DNA of 64,000 nt from NCBI GenBank assembly GCA_020631735.1, contig CM036168.1, forward strand, positions 94,654,932-94,718,931. The letters are read 5' to 3'. This DNA is from Saccharum officinarum. Taxonomy: Eukaryota; Streptophyta; Magnoliopsida; Poales; Poaceae. Every line of letters begins with the position of its first letter. The first letter of the stretch is position 1. The position numbers and the translations under genes are program-made. Below are positions 44,850 through 57,000 of this stretch, in pieces. The notes beneath the pieces were generated by a model. That model worked only from the letters and a program-made list of their open reading frames with translations. It had not been told where the DNA came from and did not search any database.

Positions 44850-44968
44850 GGCCCCGTTCGGCAGGAATTATAAGCCGGCGGAAAAATACTGTTGGCTGAT
44901 TTTTTTAGAGAAAAATACTGTTCCGGCTGAAAAAACAAGCTGAGTAAGACGACCAGATGAACAGGGCC
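44850..44968 (-). mobile_element. GTTCGGC/GTTCATCTGG MITE, inverted partner
   Basis: It begins GGCCCCGTTCGGCAGGAATT and ends CCAGATGAACAGGGCC. Its reverse complement matches 45054-45180 and 18845-18973. TCC occurs on both sides, a possible three-base target duplication. Confidence 0.8.
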
Positions 44969-45053
44969 TCCGTCGTCGCTAGTCTCGCACACAAAACGAG
45001 ACGACGTGGACAGAAATCTTCCATCCGTGCCCAGTATCCAGGTGAGAGAGAAT

Positions 45054-45180
45054 GGCCCTGTTCATCTGGCTTATAATCCGTCTTATTCAGCTTGTTTTTT
45101 CAGCCAGAATAGTATTTTTCTCTCACAAAAATCAGCCAACAGTGTTTTTCAGCCGGCTTATAATTCCAGCCGAACGGCTC
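45054..45180 (+). mobile_element. GTTCATCTGGCTTATAATCC MITE, forward partner
   Basis: Starts GGCCCTGTTCATCTGGC and ends CCAGCCGAACGGCTCC. It faces the copy at 44850-44968 across only 85 bp, so the two could fold on each other. Confidence 0.8.
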
Positions 45181-47424
45181 CAATAGCAGTTACCAACATC
45201 AAGTAATTAAAAATGTTTAGTTGTAGGGCCCACACGATGACATGGCTTGTAAATCGCTGGCTGCCAGCTATTCCTGTTGAGGACGCCCTTAGAGCAGTGC
45301 CAATAGGTATTAACGGTGGTTTCTATATTTATTAATTATCTTGATAGTTCAGCTTTTTTTTTTTGTTGACGTGGCAAAAGAATTAATGAAAAGAGAGAGC
45401 ACAAAAAGAGAAACGATTTCTTGTCGAAGAAACGGAGTCAGCGCTACGAATGAGACAGGGAGAAACTACCGAAACCCCGTTGGGGGAGACTCGACTGGTT
45501 TCTTGCGGCCTCCATCCTGATCGAGTGCGTCGCCGCTGCCGCTGCGCAGATGGCGCGTGCTCGCTCCCGCCTCCGCTTTCCCGTGAACGTGCGTTCGCCG
45601 TGTCCTCTCCAAGGGAATGAACGCCGCCGGCAACTGCGAAGTAGCAAAGCTGCAGACAGCAGCGATGGAGCTGGAGCTGGGTGGCGGTGCGGCGCTAGAG
45701 CTGGAGCAAGAGATGGGCGCCCGCGCGACGCTGGAGTCGCTAGGCGGCGGCGTTTGTTCCTCTGCTGTGACTGTGAGCTGGTTGAAAGACCTAATACAGT
45801 AGCAAATGGACCTTAGCCCACACACTGTGGGCCCAACTGACTTATAGTTATAATTTTGTATGAACAGAACACTAAGGATCTGAACCTTTTTTACAACAGC
45901 CGAATAAAATTCAAGAATTGTCATGATTGCAATCAGGCTATATAGTTGCTTGCCACAATTGATCTATTGCTTTTTTGTGTTGCTTTTAAGTTATCTCCTA
46001 TATAGAAATTATTGTAGAAATCATAGATTGGGAAGGATAGTTTCTACGGTATATTAATTGTTCTATTCCTCTCTTGGAAACTGCCTCAACAAACTACATT
46101 GGGACTACCCTTAGGATTCTCTTGATTTCAAAAGGAGCCATACCTAGATTCTAGAAGCTAGCTTCTACGATCTTTATGAACCCAAACAGGCATGTGCAGT
46201 ACTACCTCTATAAAAAAACAAATCTAGGTGTATTCTTGGTTAAAGTCCCCAGACTTTGACTAAATATATAAATGTTTACGATGCCAAATTAGAGTATTAT
46301 GACAAAGGAAAATATATCTCACGTGTTTGTTCAAAAAAATATTTTAATGATACTTATTTGATATCATAGCTATTTATACTTTTCTATATATAATTAGTTA
46401 GACTCGAGATATTTTTACATGGTACAGTCTAAAGAAAGAAGCTAGCAAAATCTTGATTACATTTGGATCCTATTAAAATTAAACCTAGTCACTAATCCGA
46501 GTTTAGTCTTTATCCCTGGATGATACCGACTTCTGATTGGTTCTTAACAAGTCCCACCCAAACGTCTCATGGCCAATGCACATCTCTGCTTCGTGCTCGC
46601 CTGTGAAAAGCGAGATTTCAACCATAGAGAGACGAAACATGAGACATGGTCCTAAGCTCGCGTCTGGCTTGGATGCGATGTACTCTGTGTTAAAGTATCT
46701 CTAAAAATCTTTCTTAAACTCATTCTCTAAACTATCATTTAGAGAGTTATTTAAATAAAAAATGTTCTCTATTAAAATATAGTTTCTCTATATTTTGTGC
46801 GCACTTTAGAGAGCCAGCCCTACTTTCTATATTTGACTAGCGAGAAATTTGAATAAAGGATGACTGTATTTAAAGATCTAATTGAAGAAGCTGTTAGAGG
46901 AAAAATTTTCACCAGAATCTCTATTACCAAAGTTTTCACCAAATCTCTATGACTTCGCAACTCAGACATGTTAAAAAATTATCATAACACTTTGTCATTT
47001 TATCAATTGTATTGAAAGAACCGAGTCCGAGAGAATCCTAAGAAATCAAAGATGAAGAAATGGACATGACTATCCCCTTTCTAAAAGCCAAATAGCAAAG
47101 GGATTAAACCCCCAACGCTAGCTTCAAATTATAGTACACTTTATTTTGCTCTAGGCCAAATTTATTTAATTTAACTAGTATTTTCAAAAAATATATTAAC
47201 ATCTATAAATTCAAATAATTGCATTATAAAGACATATTTATAAGGGTTTATGAAACCAATTTGATATTGTAAGGTCAAAACTTAGTCAAATTAAATTTAG
47301 AGAAGTTTGACTTAACACAAAGTTTAAGCGATGGTAGCATAGCATTTTAAAAAAGATAGCACTGACATCCCCACTGTTTAGTAACAGGCGATGACCCCCT
47401 AAGCACTGTTAATTAACAGCCTTA
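45181..47424. other. Intergenic region between the carrier and LD genes
   Basis: No supported gene. The overlapping frames at 45444-45924 on both strands show no domain. Positions 46205-46436 look like a decayed Stowaway element (ACTACCTCTATAAAAAAACA, TTTGACTAAATATATAAATG). Positions 46700-46810 are rich in CTCTA/TAGAG words, and 47140-47330 again resembles old Stowaway interior. Confidence 0.45.
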
Positions 47425-47781
47425 GAGCAACTCTAACAGTTTTGCAAATGAGTTTTGCATTCCTGTTTTTGCAAAAAAGTTTACAAAACTCCTATCCAAC
47501 GGTTTGGCAAATGGACTTTGCATTTTTGTTAACTTGGCAAAATCATAGGATGAATTGGCATATATGCAAGCTCGCGATCGGCTTGATATTCTGTCTCACG
47601 CACTACTCCCGCGTGCGCTCTTCCCTCCCGCGCCGCCGGGTTTCCTTTTTTGGATTTTGGCAAGTCAATTTTACCAAACCGTTGGAGATAACCTTTTTTT
47701 CTCCTCTCCATATTGATTTGACAGTTGGCAAACTCCATCTTTTGCTAAACAAAAAAAAATGCAAAACTGTTCAAGTTGCTC
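47425..47781. mobile_element. MITE with GAGCAACTCTAACAGTTTTGC ends, upstream of LD
   Basis: Left end GAGCAACTCTAACAGTTTTG and right end CAAAACTGTTCAAGTTGCTC are inverted repeats with two mismatches, flanked by TA (47423-47424 and 47782-47783). It is 357 bp long and ends about 240 bp before the LD start codon, hence in its promoter or leader. Confidence 0.85.
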
Positions 47782-48022
47782 TAACTAATAACGGAAGGGA
47801 ACGAGGGGGAAAAGAAAAAAAGAAAAGAAAAACCTCTCTCTGTCTCCCACCTCAACTCTTTCCTTTCCGTCTCGTCTCCCTCGCGTCCCCATCTCCTTCC
47901 TCATCCTCGCGGCCCACCTCCAAACCCTAGCCCACCGCCGTGCCGACTCCCCTAGCCAGCCACTACGTCGAATAGGGCAGCGGCGGAGGCGGCAACCTGA
48001 TGCCCAGCCCCCCGTGGGGGCC

Positions 48023-51000
48023 ATGGAGCTCGTCCCCGTCAAGCCCGCGGCCGGAGCTCTCGTCGAGGTGGGCTCCGGGTCCGTGGCCGGCGCGGGCTCG
48101 ATCCCGGCGATGGTGGCGGCGCAGCAGGAGCTGCTTCACGAACAGGTGGACCAGCTCCAGCGCCTCGTCGTCGCCCAGTGCCGCCTCACCGGCGTCAACC
48201 CCTTGCCCAGGAGATGGTCAGCAACTCCCGTCTTCAATCCTTGCCTTGTTCTATTGAGCTTCTCCCATTTGCATAATGTGAGCTGGGCAATTTCTAGTTA
48301 AGTAGCATGTGAATTTCTTCGGGGATATATGAGCTGAGTTTGCTGTTCTTATTTTAGGCTGTGCTTCATCATAGTTCCTATATACTGTGGCGCTCCATGG
48401 TGGGAACTGGAAAGTTATCTGTGTTCCGAAACTAGGAAAGTTCTTCTAATATTTAGATTATGAATGCTTGTGTTATTATGAAATACAACTAAAAAAAACC
48501 TATTTGTTGACTGCAGCATTGTTGAAAAAAGCTTTTCTGATCCTTCCTTAGTGCAATTCTTAAACCATTATTAACTTCATCGAATTGCTGATTGTGTTGT
48601 ATACAGCATTGCAAATTGTGTTTGTGTGTTATGGACTATGAACATCAAAAGAACAGACTTTTGAGTGGATGCTAGATATTTAGGTTGAAGATTGCCAGAA
48701 AGCACTTCTTCTGCTTCCATGTTTTGCTTGCTTGCCCTCTTTCTGTGTTATTAGCTTTCTATAGCGTTCAAACACACTGCATGTCCATGAGCCATCATCA
48801 CCGTTTTCAGCTAAATTATTTTGATTCATCCGTTGACTTATGTTGCACTTGGTTGGTTCTTGCAGGCTGCCGGTGCATTGTCTATCAAGATAGGTCAGTT
48901 TGTCCACATCAATTGAATTCACATTGGCACAGCATGTGTGGTGGATGTCTTAAAATGACATGGACACCATGATGTAGCGTAGCTAACATACTGCAATATG
49001 CTGTTTTTTTGAACCTGATTGCTGAAAAACGTCATGAGCTTGCGCTTGAATTCTCCCAGAATCTAAAGTGACACAAGATCTGGTTTTTCTTCAATTATTC
49101 CATAATTTTTGTAATTATTGCATGTTGTTCTAACTTCTAAGCACTATTTAATGTTAGTTAAAGCTTTGCAGGTAAGAGGCCAAGGGATCTGTTGAATCCA
49201 AAAGCAGTTAAGTACATGCAGTCACTTTTTGCCTTGAAGGACACTCTTGGCAAAAAAGAAACCCGAGAAATTAGTTTACTCTGTGGGGTCACTGTTACAC
49301 AGGTCTGCTCCACATCTCAGATGGGATACTTTTCTGTACTTTGATTTGATGTATTATGTTTTTTTTGTGTGCCCTCATAGACCTGTTTATAAGTTATAAC
49401 ACTAAAAAAAATGTCGTCAAAACAATTGGACAGAATCCGTAGAACTGGTTTCAACAGGACTAGGCTTATTTTTTATTTGTAGTCTAGTAAGTAGACTGTA
49501 TTTTTCTTTCTTCTTTTCCTCTACATTCAAATTAATCACACTGGTTGCTTTTAAGAACGGGGCTCTAGTTGAGTTGGTTAGGTGGCTCTAGTAGCACTCA
49601 TGGTCCTGGGTTCGACTCCTTGTGGGAGTGAATTTCAAGCTGGGTTTAAAAAAAATCCCCTCGTCTGTCCACATGCCAAAGCACAGATCTAAGGTCTGGC
49701 CCAAGGTCGTGGTCGTTCTCACATGGGCTACGGTGCCTCTGTGTATGGATGGAGCAGGGGTTCGGGGGTTTTCTTGACGTGTGTGAGAAGGTCTTCTTAG
49801 CAAAATGCCAGGCGGGGTTGAGTTTTTTATACCTTGTTTTTTTTCCCAATTTTTTTCCCAATTTTTTTCCCCAATTTTTTTTTTGGTGATGGATGAGGTC
49901 ACAAGGGACATACAAGGTGATATTCCTTGGTGTATGCTCTTTGCTGATGATGTGGTGCTAGTTGACGACAGTAGGGCGGGGGTTAATAGGAAGTTAGAAC
50001 TATGGAGGCACACGTTAGAGTCGAAAGGGAGACGTTAGCCTCGATGGGCAAGTGGTGGCCAAGAAGGATACTTTTCGGTATTTAGGGTCGATGCTACAAA
50101 AGGATGGAGACATTGATGAAGATGTTAGGCATAGAATTTCAGCCGGCTGGCTGAAATGGCGTCAAGCTTCTGGCGTTCTCTGTGACAAAAGGGTGCCTCA
50201 GAAGCTGAAAGGTAAGTTCTATAGGACGACGATTCGTCCGGCGATGTTATACGGTGCTGAGTGTTGGCCTACAAAAAGGCGACATGTCCAGCAATTGAGT
50301 GTAGCAGAGATGCGTATGTTGCGTTGGTGTTGTGGGCACACAAGGAGGGATAGAGTTCGGAACGACGATATTCGGGATAGGGTTGGGGTGGCACCAATTG
50401 AGGAGAAATTGATTCAACATCGGTTGAGATGGTTTGGACATGTCCAACGGAGGCCTCCTGAGGCGCCGGTGCGTAGTGGAGTTCTAAAGCGGGCCGATAA
50501 TGTAAAGAGCGGTAGAGGTCGACCTAAACTAACTTGGGACGAGTCCGTTAAGAGAGATCTTAAGGAGTGGAATATCTCCAAGGATTTAGCTATGGACAGG
50601 AGCGCTTGGAGATTGGCAATCAACGTGCCTGAACCGTGACATCTTTTTGTCTTGTGCCATTTATGTCCCTTTATGTGTCTCCCTGTTTCTCGTCTCTTTT
50701 GGGTTTCATCTCTAGCCTACCCCAACTTGCTTGGGACAAAAGGCTATGTTGTTGTTGTTGTTGTTGTTGTTGTTTTTTTTCCCAATTTTTTAATGTACAT
50801 TTCTCATGTAATGACCTGCACGTTAATAAATGTTAGGTTAGGGAATTCTTTACAATTCAAAAATCGCGAGTGAGGAAATTTGTTCGTCTGTCTCAAGAAA
50901 AAGCGCTGAGAGTAGAAACACCCAAGGAGCAGGACAATGCATACTCCGTAAACACTGAGCAGATACCATTGGACATAGAGGCACAAGCTGAAGTTATCGA

Positions 51001-54000
51001 ACCTCTGAGCACTTTAGAACCAGTGGTCCTACATAGCTCTTTGCAACCAACAGATGCCCCTCAGGTCTCTTTGCAATCAATGGAGCTCCAACAAAGCGAT
51101 CTGCAGCATATGGAAGTCTTCCAAAACTCTTTGCAACAAACAGAGGCCCAACAGAACTTTGCAGCTCCTATGATGCCATCTGGAACAATGGTTATGCAAC
51201 CAACTGATGCTAAGATTAGTTCAGACTCTGTTCGAAAGGAAATTAAGCAAGAGGAAGTTCATCCTGGTGTTGAGTCAGAAGATAAGAAGTTCTTGGAAAG
51301 TATATTTGCTCTAATGCAGAAGGAGGAAACATTCTCTGGGCAGGTCAAATTAATGGAATGGATTCTGCAAATAAATAATGTTACAGTTCTTAGTAGGTAA
51401 GATATCAGCTATTTAGTACCAACTGAGCTTTCAATCAATGATCATATTTATACTTGGCTTCACCCTTCCAATAACTATTCAGGTTCGTAACGATGGGTGG
51501 TTTGACCATTATGTCAACATGGTTGAGTCAAGCAGCAATTGAAGAGCAAACATCGGCTATCCATGTTATTTTCAAGGTTCTTATATTTTTCTTTGGTGAA
51601 CATGTAATGTACTTATCTGGGTCATGTATTTTTTTTTTACTCATATTACTGGTGTAGGTGCTGCTCCACCTTCCGTTACATAAGGCTTTACCAGTCCACA
51701 TGTCGGTTGTTCTGCAAACAATTAATAGGTTGCGGTTTTATAGAACACAAGGTGTGTATAAATCACCATAAGGCTTCTCTAATTTGCGCATACTTATTGG
51801 ATTGTGGCATTTTACTTTACTATTACTATTATTTGGAAACTCAATCTTCTAAGATAAAATGCTGTTGATTTGCACCCTTTGCGGATGATATTTTGAATTA
51901 GTGATTTGGAATCTTTGATCCCATTGAATAGATGAAATAGGAACTCTGCTGAGACTGAGAGCACCTTAAGGTTGTGATAGTTGGGTCTTTTGATTATAAT
52001 AAAGTGGCAAAAAGCTCAATGTTTTGATTGCTTTGTTATGATTCACTTCTCCAGTTTGGTATCGATGAGATGCCATTGCCCATCATAATTCTATCTGATG
52101 CATCTGTTCTAGCATTTGTTTCCATTTCATATTCCACACTAATGTTGTATTAAGATATGCACATATAGATGTTTCTTTTTCTTTGGCCTGGTTATTAGAA
52201 CTTATCTGATTCCAAAATCAGACATATCGAGCAGGGCTAGGAACCTCTTATCCAGATTGAGCAAAGTGCTTGTAAGGATTCAGGCATTGAAGAAACCTCA
52301 GAAGGACTTGATATGTAAACAAAGGTGAATTTTCCTTTCTAACACTGACACTGCAGTGCTGTCACTCCCTGTTATTTATTTCTACCTTTTGTTTGAAGAA
52401 GCAACAAATTATAGTTTTATATTTTCTTTTGCAGGATAAGTGAAATTCTACGTGATGAGTCTTGGAAATCTGAAGTTGATATTACCGTAAGCATCTAAGT
52501 GATACCATGTATGCCAGCAGAGTAGCTTTACTTTGCAAGTTTAACTTTTGTGCTCTTGCCAGGAGGAGATACTTGCCTTGGCTGATGGTGCTAATGAGAG
52601 CAGGTACTTTTCCTATATGGTCTCTGCATTGAGCATGATTGAATTGCAGTAGAACGAAATGATGTACCTAACGTCCATTTGACTAGTATAATTGTAGTTT
52701 GACCTTGTTTCTGTGTCATTGTGCAGAAAGCCTGAACCCAGAAAAACACCAATGCTTCTCACTGCTTCTGCTGATGAGGCAAATAAAAGGAGTTCTGTGC
52801 AGAAAAGTATCCTTTACCTAAATATAGATTCACCTCTATACATAATTTTGTTTCTCTTTTTTTTTGTGAAATATGGCCAGCTAATACCATTCCTTGTATA
52901 TAGGCTATTAAATAATATATTTATTTCATCTACAGCTTCCAAGCATGTACAATTCTATATGTCTTTATGGTAGTTATCCGAAGCAAATAACTTTCATCTG
53001 TATTATTCTGTACTAATATCTTTGGTGGATTTTAATAGTAGCTTGGCAGTGACTTTCACCTTTTATACAAAAGAACTATTTAGGTAAATAGCATTGCTTA
53101 AAAGTTTGTTCTGAGATGTTTGTGTTTAGTCAATAAGGATTTTGCTAAATTTAATGATTGCCTATTCTGTAAGGTTTGCTAGGTCAGGCTATGTATTGAT
53201 TAGTTATTATTAATTGCTTGTGAAGAATGGTAAAAAGCCTGTTGATTTGTTCATTCATTATTTCTCCTCGTACTTACTGTAGCTCAAACTGCCTGAGCGT
53301 ATTTCCTTATCTGATCTCCAGACTCCAAACAAAAAAGGAAAGTTCAACTTGTGGAACATCCAAATAAGAAAGCTGTGGGGAAGAATGCTAATTCTGTCAG
53401 GAACACATCCACAAACAATAGCAGGCCATTATCTGCAGATGATATTCAAAAAGCAAAGATGCGTGCCATGTTCATGCAGGAGAAGTATGGCAAGATTGAC
53501 ACAAATAAAGCGAGTGATAAACCACAAGCAATGGATACTCAAAAAACAGCTGGATTAGTAAATTCAAATGCATCACCTATGCCCATAAGCCCCTATACAT
53601 CAGCTGCACGACCTGTTGACCCAAGCCCATCTACTTCTAAACAAAGCACAGATTCTTCTCAGCCTGATAATACAGAAATCTCAGGTGGTTTGAAGTTAAA
53701 CATAGGTTCCAAAAATAATGTTATAGAGAAGTTGGATTCCAAGAGAGTTCTTTGGCAAGTACCACCAGGTATATTTTTGCTTTGTGCTCCTCGATTTCCC
53801 ATTCTTTTGAATGTTGAATAGTTCTGAGCTGCTTATTGGACAATGAAAATCAGCAAAAGTTGTGCAGAAGTTCAAGAACTAAGCATGCTGTCACCAGTGC
53901 AAGCCTCTGAAGTATTTACATTAGGCATCGTTCTCCAAATCAGTGTGCTTCTGTGATCCAGCTTCAGTCAAAATGGAAAAAAATACCCCCCCCCCCCCCA

Positions 54001-57000
54001 ATCCTGCACTTGTGTTGTATATTCCCTAATTCCATAAACAACTCGACAAAGAAATTTAGTGGCTCTCCTGCGTCGTTCGAGAAAGAAAATATTGACATTT
54101 AACTCATGTATCTAACCCTAAAAATTAGTAATGAAACAGTTTTTCTGAAGGGACGGTTGGCTGTAGGCAGCCATCCTTATTTTGTGTGCACTCAACTTTC
54201 AGAATGTAACACTTCATTTGGAACTATGAGTCGCTGCCTTAACTTTTGAACGAGCAGTGGACTGCAGTGCAGTTTTCTGAAATGGCATGAGAGATTAGCA
54301 ACCATGGTAATGCACTTGTGTACTGTATCCTGAAACAAGGATCTATCCTGTGTCTCGAATCAGTTTATTGCTATTGTTGTCAAGTTGGAAGGTTTGCAAG
54401 CCCATAGCTATTGTGCACTGTCCAATGCTAAATGGTGTTTTTCCCCTGCATTTGCAGATATGCATATAAGCATAAAAATTACTTAACACTTGTACTCCCT
54501 CCTTTTCTTTTTGTAAGGTGTGGTTTGACCTGGCAGGCTGGCACAGTTTCCAACGTCACATTTTGACCATTGACATCTTATCTATCGTTATGCTCATGAT
54601 TATGAATTTAAAATCATATGAAAGCAGTGTTAAATATGAATTCAGTGGTACTAAATTTGCTTGGTATGATCTACAAATTCTTAGATTAAGTGTTAGTCAG
54701 AAGGTTAACAAGTTTGAATCTTACAAAAAGAAAAGGAAGGAGGACCTTTTTATTATAGATAAATGGTTCGATCAAATAGCACCTAATATTCCTCCATGTA
54801 CACCCAACTTTTTAGCGGCTTCGATAAATTTTATTAGTAAAAAGATGAAATACTAATCCGATAAATTTTTATTCACCAAAGAACACCTGCTATTTCCCCA
54901 CGAACATGGCACCATTTTAATTTCATTTGCTCAAAAAATCTTGACAGGGCTCTGCTTGATTACTTCACATAAAATGAGTTCCTGAGAATTGTGTTCAAAT
55001 TCATTTTCTGGGAGTTAGCAGATGGAAAGGCCTGCGATCCTTACTACTTATATTAGATGCTGAGTACATCGGAGATATGTTGCGTACCAAATGTTGTAAT
55101 TACTAGTGGGCAAATTCAATGTTGATTCCATGGATTGCCATATTTCCTTGTTTCTTACATAGTATCAGTGTGCCTGTAGTTATCTGACCTGGGGCTATAG
55201 TAGCATAATTTGTGGTAGGCCTATTTATTTATAACATCTGAAGCAGCCACTGATCTTCCTGCGATCCTCGTTCATTACTAGTGAAGCTCTGTGATGTCTG
55301 CCACTGTTGATTCGACTATCAGTGAGACGTGCCGTAATTTCGAAATACAGAACTTGCAAAGCCCATTACAGAGAAGCTAAGAATCCTTGTTATACAAAAC
55401 CAGCTTTAGAAAGCTATTTGCTAACTATTGTGATCATGAGAACGCTAGTATGTTACCTATTGCAGTATTTTTAAAGTTTTAGCTTTTGTAACTTGCTATG
55501 TTCTTTTAGGAGATTTGCTAAAAGGTTGACTTCCACAACATTGGCTTATTTGATCATTATTTGAAATCTATTGCCTCTTGTTGCAGCGGTATGGATAGAC
55601 CCCTCATGGAGTGTAGGAGCTGGTGACAACAGCAAGGAGGTCGAGGTTCAAACACAGAGAAACCGGCGTGAAAAGGAAACCTTTTATGCAAGTCAGAAGG
55701 ATATCCCAATGAATCCAAAGGATCCATGGGATCTGGAAATGGACTTTGATGACAGCCTGACCCCAGAAATTCCAATTGACCAGGTGCCAGATGTTGACAC
55801 TATGGAAATGGATAGTGTTCGCGCAGCACCTAATGCTGTGGCTCCTGTTAAGGACAAGCAGATTGAATCTACATCATCAGCATCAGGTGCAGTTGCTGAT
55901 GGTGCAGGTGCTGATACCGATTATGAATTGCTTACGGTGCTACTCAAGAATCCGGAGCTTGTTTTTGCATTAACATCTAATAACAAAGGGGAGAACATGC
56001 CTAACGAACAGACCATTGCACTTCTGGATACACTGAAGCAGACTGGCCTTAGCCTCTCAGAGCTTGTTAACAGTCTGGGGAATGGTGCTGGGTTTCCGAA
56101 AGAGCCAGAGCCAGAGGCAGAACCTCTTCCTGCTTCGCTTCCATCACCAACTCCACCAGACCGTACATCAACGGTTTGTCTGCTTGCTTTTCCATGTTAT
56201 CCAGTGTTTATTCCGTCTTCTGTTATTCATGTGATATTTCTTTCGCAGGCTGTCTGGAGACCAGAAAACCCAATGCAGGTGAGGGCTCCAAACTTGCAGC
56301 AGCCATGTTTGTCAAGCCGGGGGAATACACCTCCTATTGCAAATGCCATGCAGCAAAGCTTCTCAAATGTTGTCAGTTCGTTACCCTCACAACCTTATGC
56401 TTCAGTTTCGGTTTTGCCGGCACAGATTCAAGCTAACACCCCATCTCTACCACAGTTGGCGGTCTCTGTAAATCCGCCGATTCAACATGTTTCCCCTGTG
56501 AATGACCATCCGAATAGAGCTTTAGTAAATCAGCATAACCAGCAATACGCTTTGTTATTAGATCCTGTTGCCACGCCCTTGCATCAACAAGCAGCGGTGA
56601 GCAAATCAACCCATGGACTCCAGAGCATCCCGAACCCTGCTGTAGCACGTTCGTCGTTGCCTGAGCCTAATGCATCTTACACAACCCTCCCTTGGCAATC
56701 TAGTGCTGCTGACATCACCCACACTGGACGAAATGCAGCGGCTGATCCATGGGCAGCCCGCACAACTAACTCATATAATACTGCATCAGCAAACACAGTG
56801 CCGTTTGCTAACCAGAATGCTTACAGTGATCAAAGCTCGCACAGTGCATACAGTTCGTATGATTCTGCGCCAGTCTCGTCCCATTCTGTTCTACCAGGGC
56901 ACGGACATGACAGAAATGGTTACAGCCGACCTCCAGGGGCAGAGTACCAATCGATGGTGCAGGACAGCCACCGGAGACACTCAAGGTCACCTGATCCTGG

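Noticed and set aside
49556..49640. tRNA gene suggested by A and B boxes
   Set aside because: The sequence after the B box does not form an acceptor stem and continues as a SINE body, so it is a SINE head rather than a tRNA gene.
49805..50639. Reverse-transcriptase frames taken as a host gene
   Set aside because: They encode only the C-terminal half of an RTE LINE polymerase inside an LD intron, are frame-broken and are followed by a TTG tail.
54518..54856. 112-codon frame in LD intron 11
   Set aside because: It lies across a Stowaway-like MITE with inverted ends; no protein similarity was recognised.
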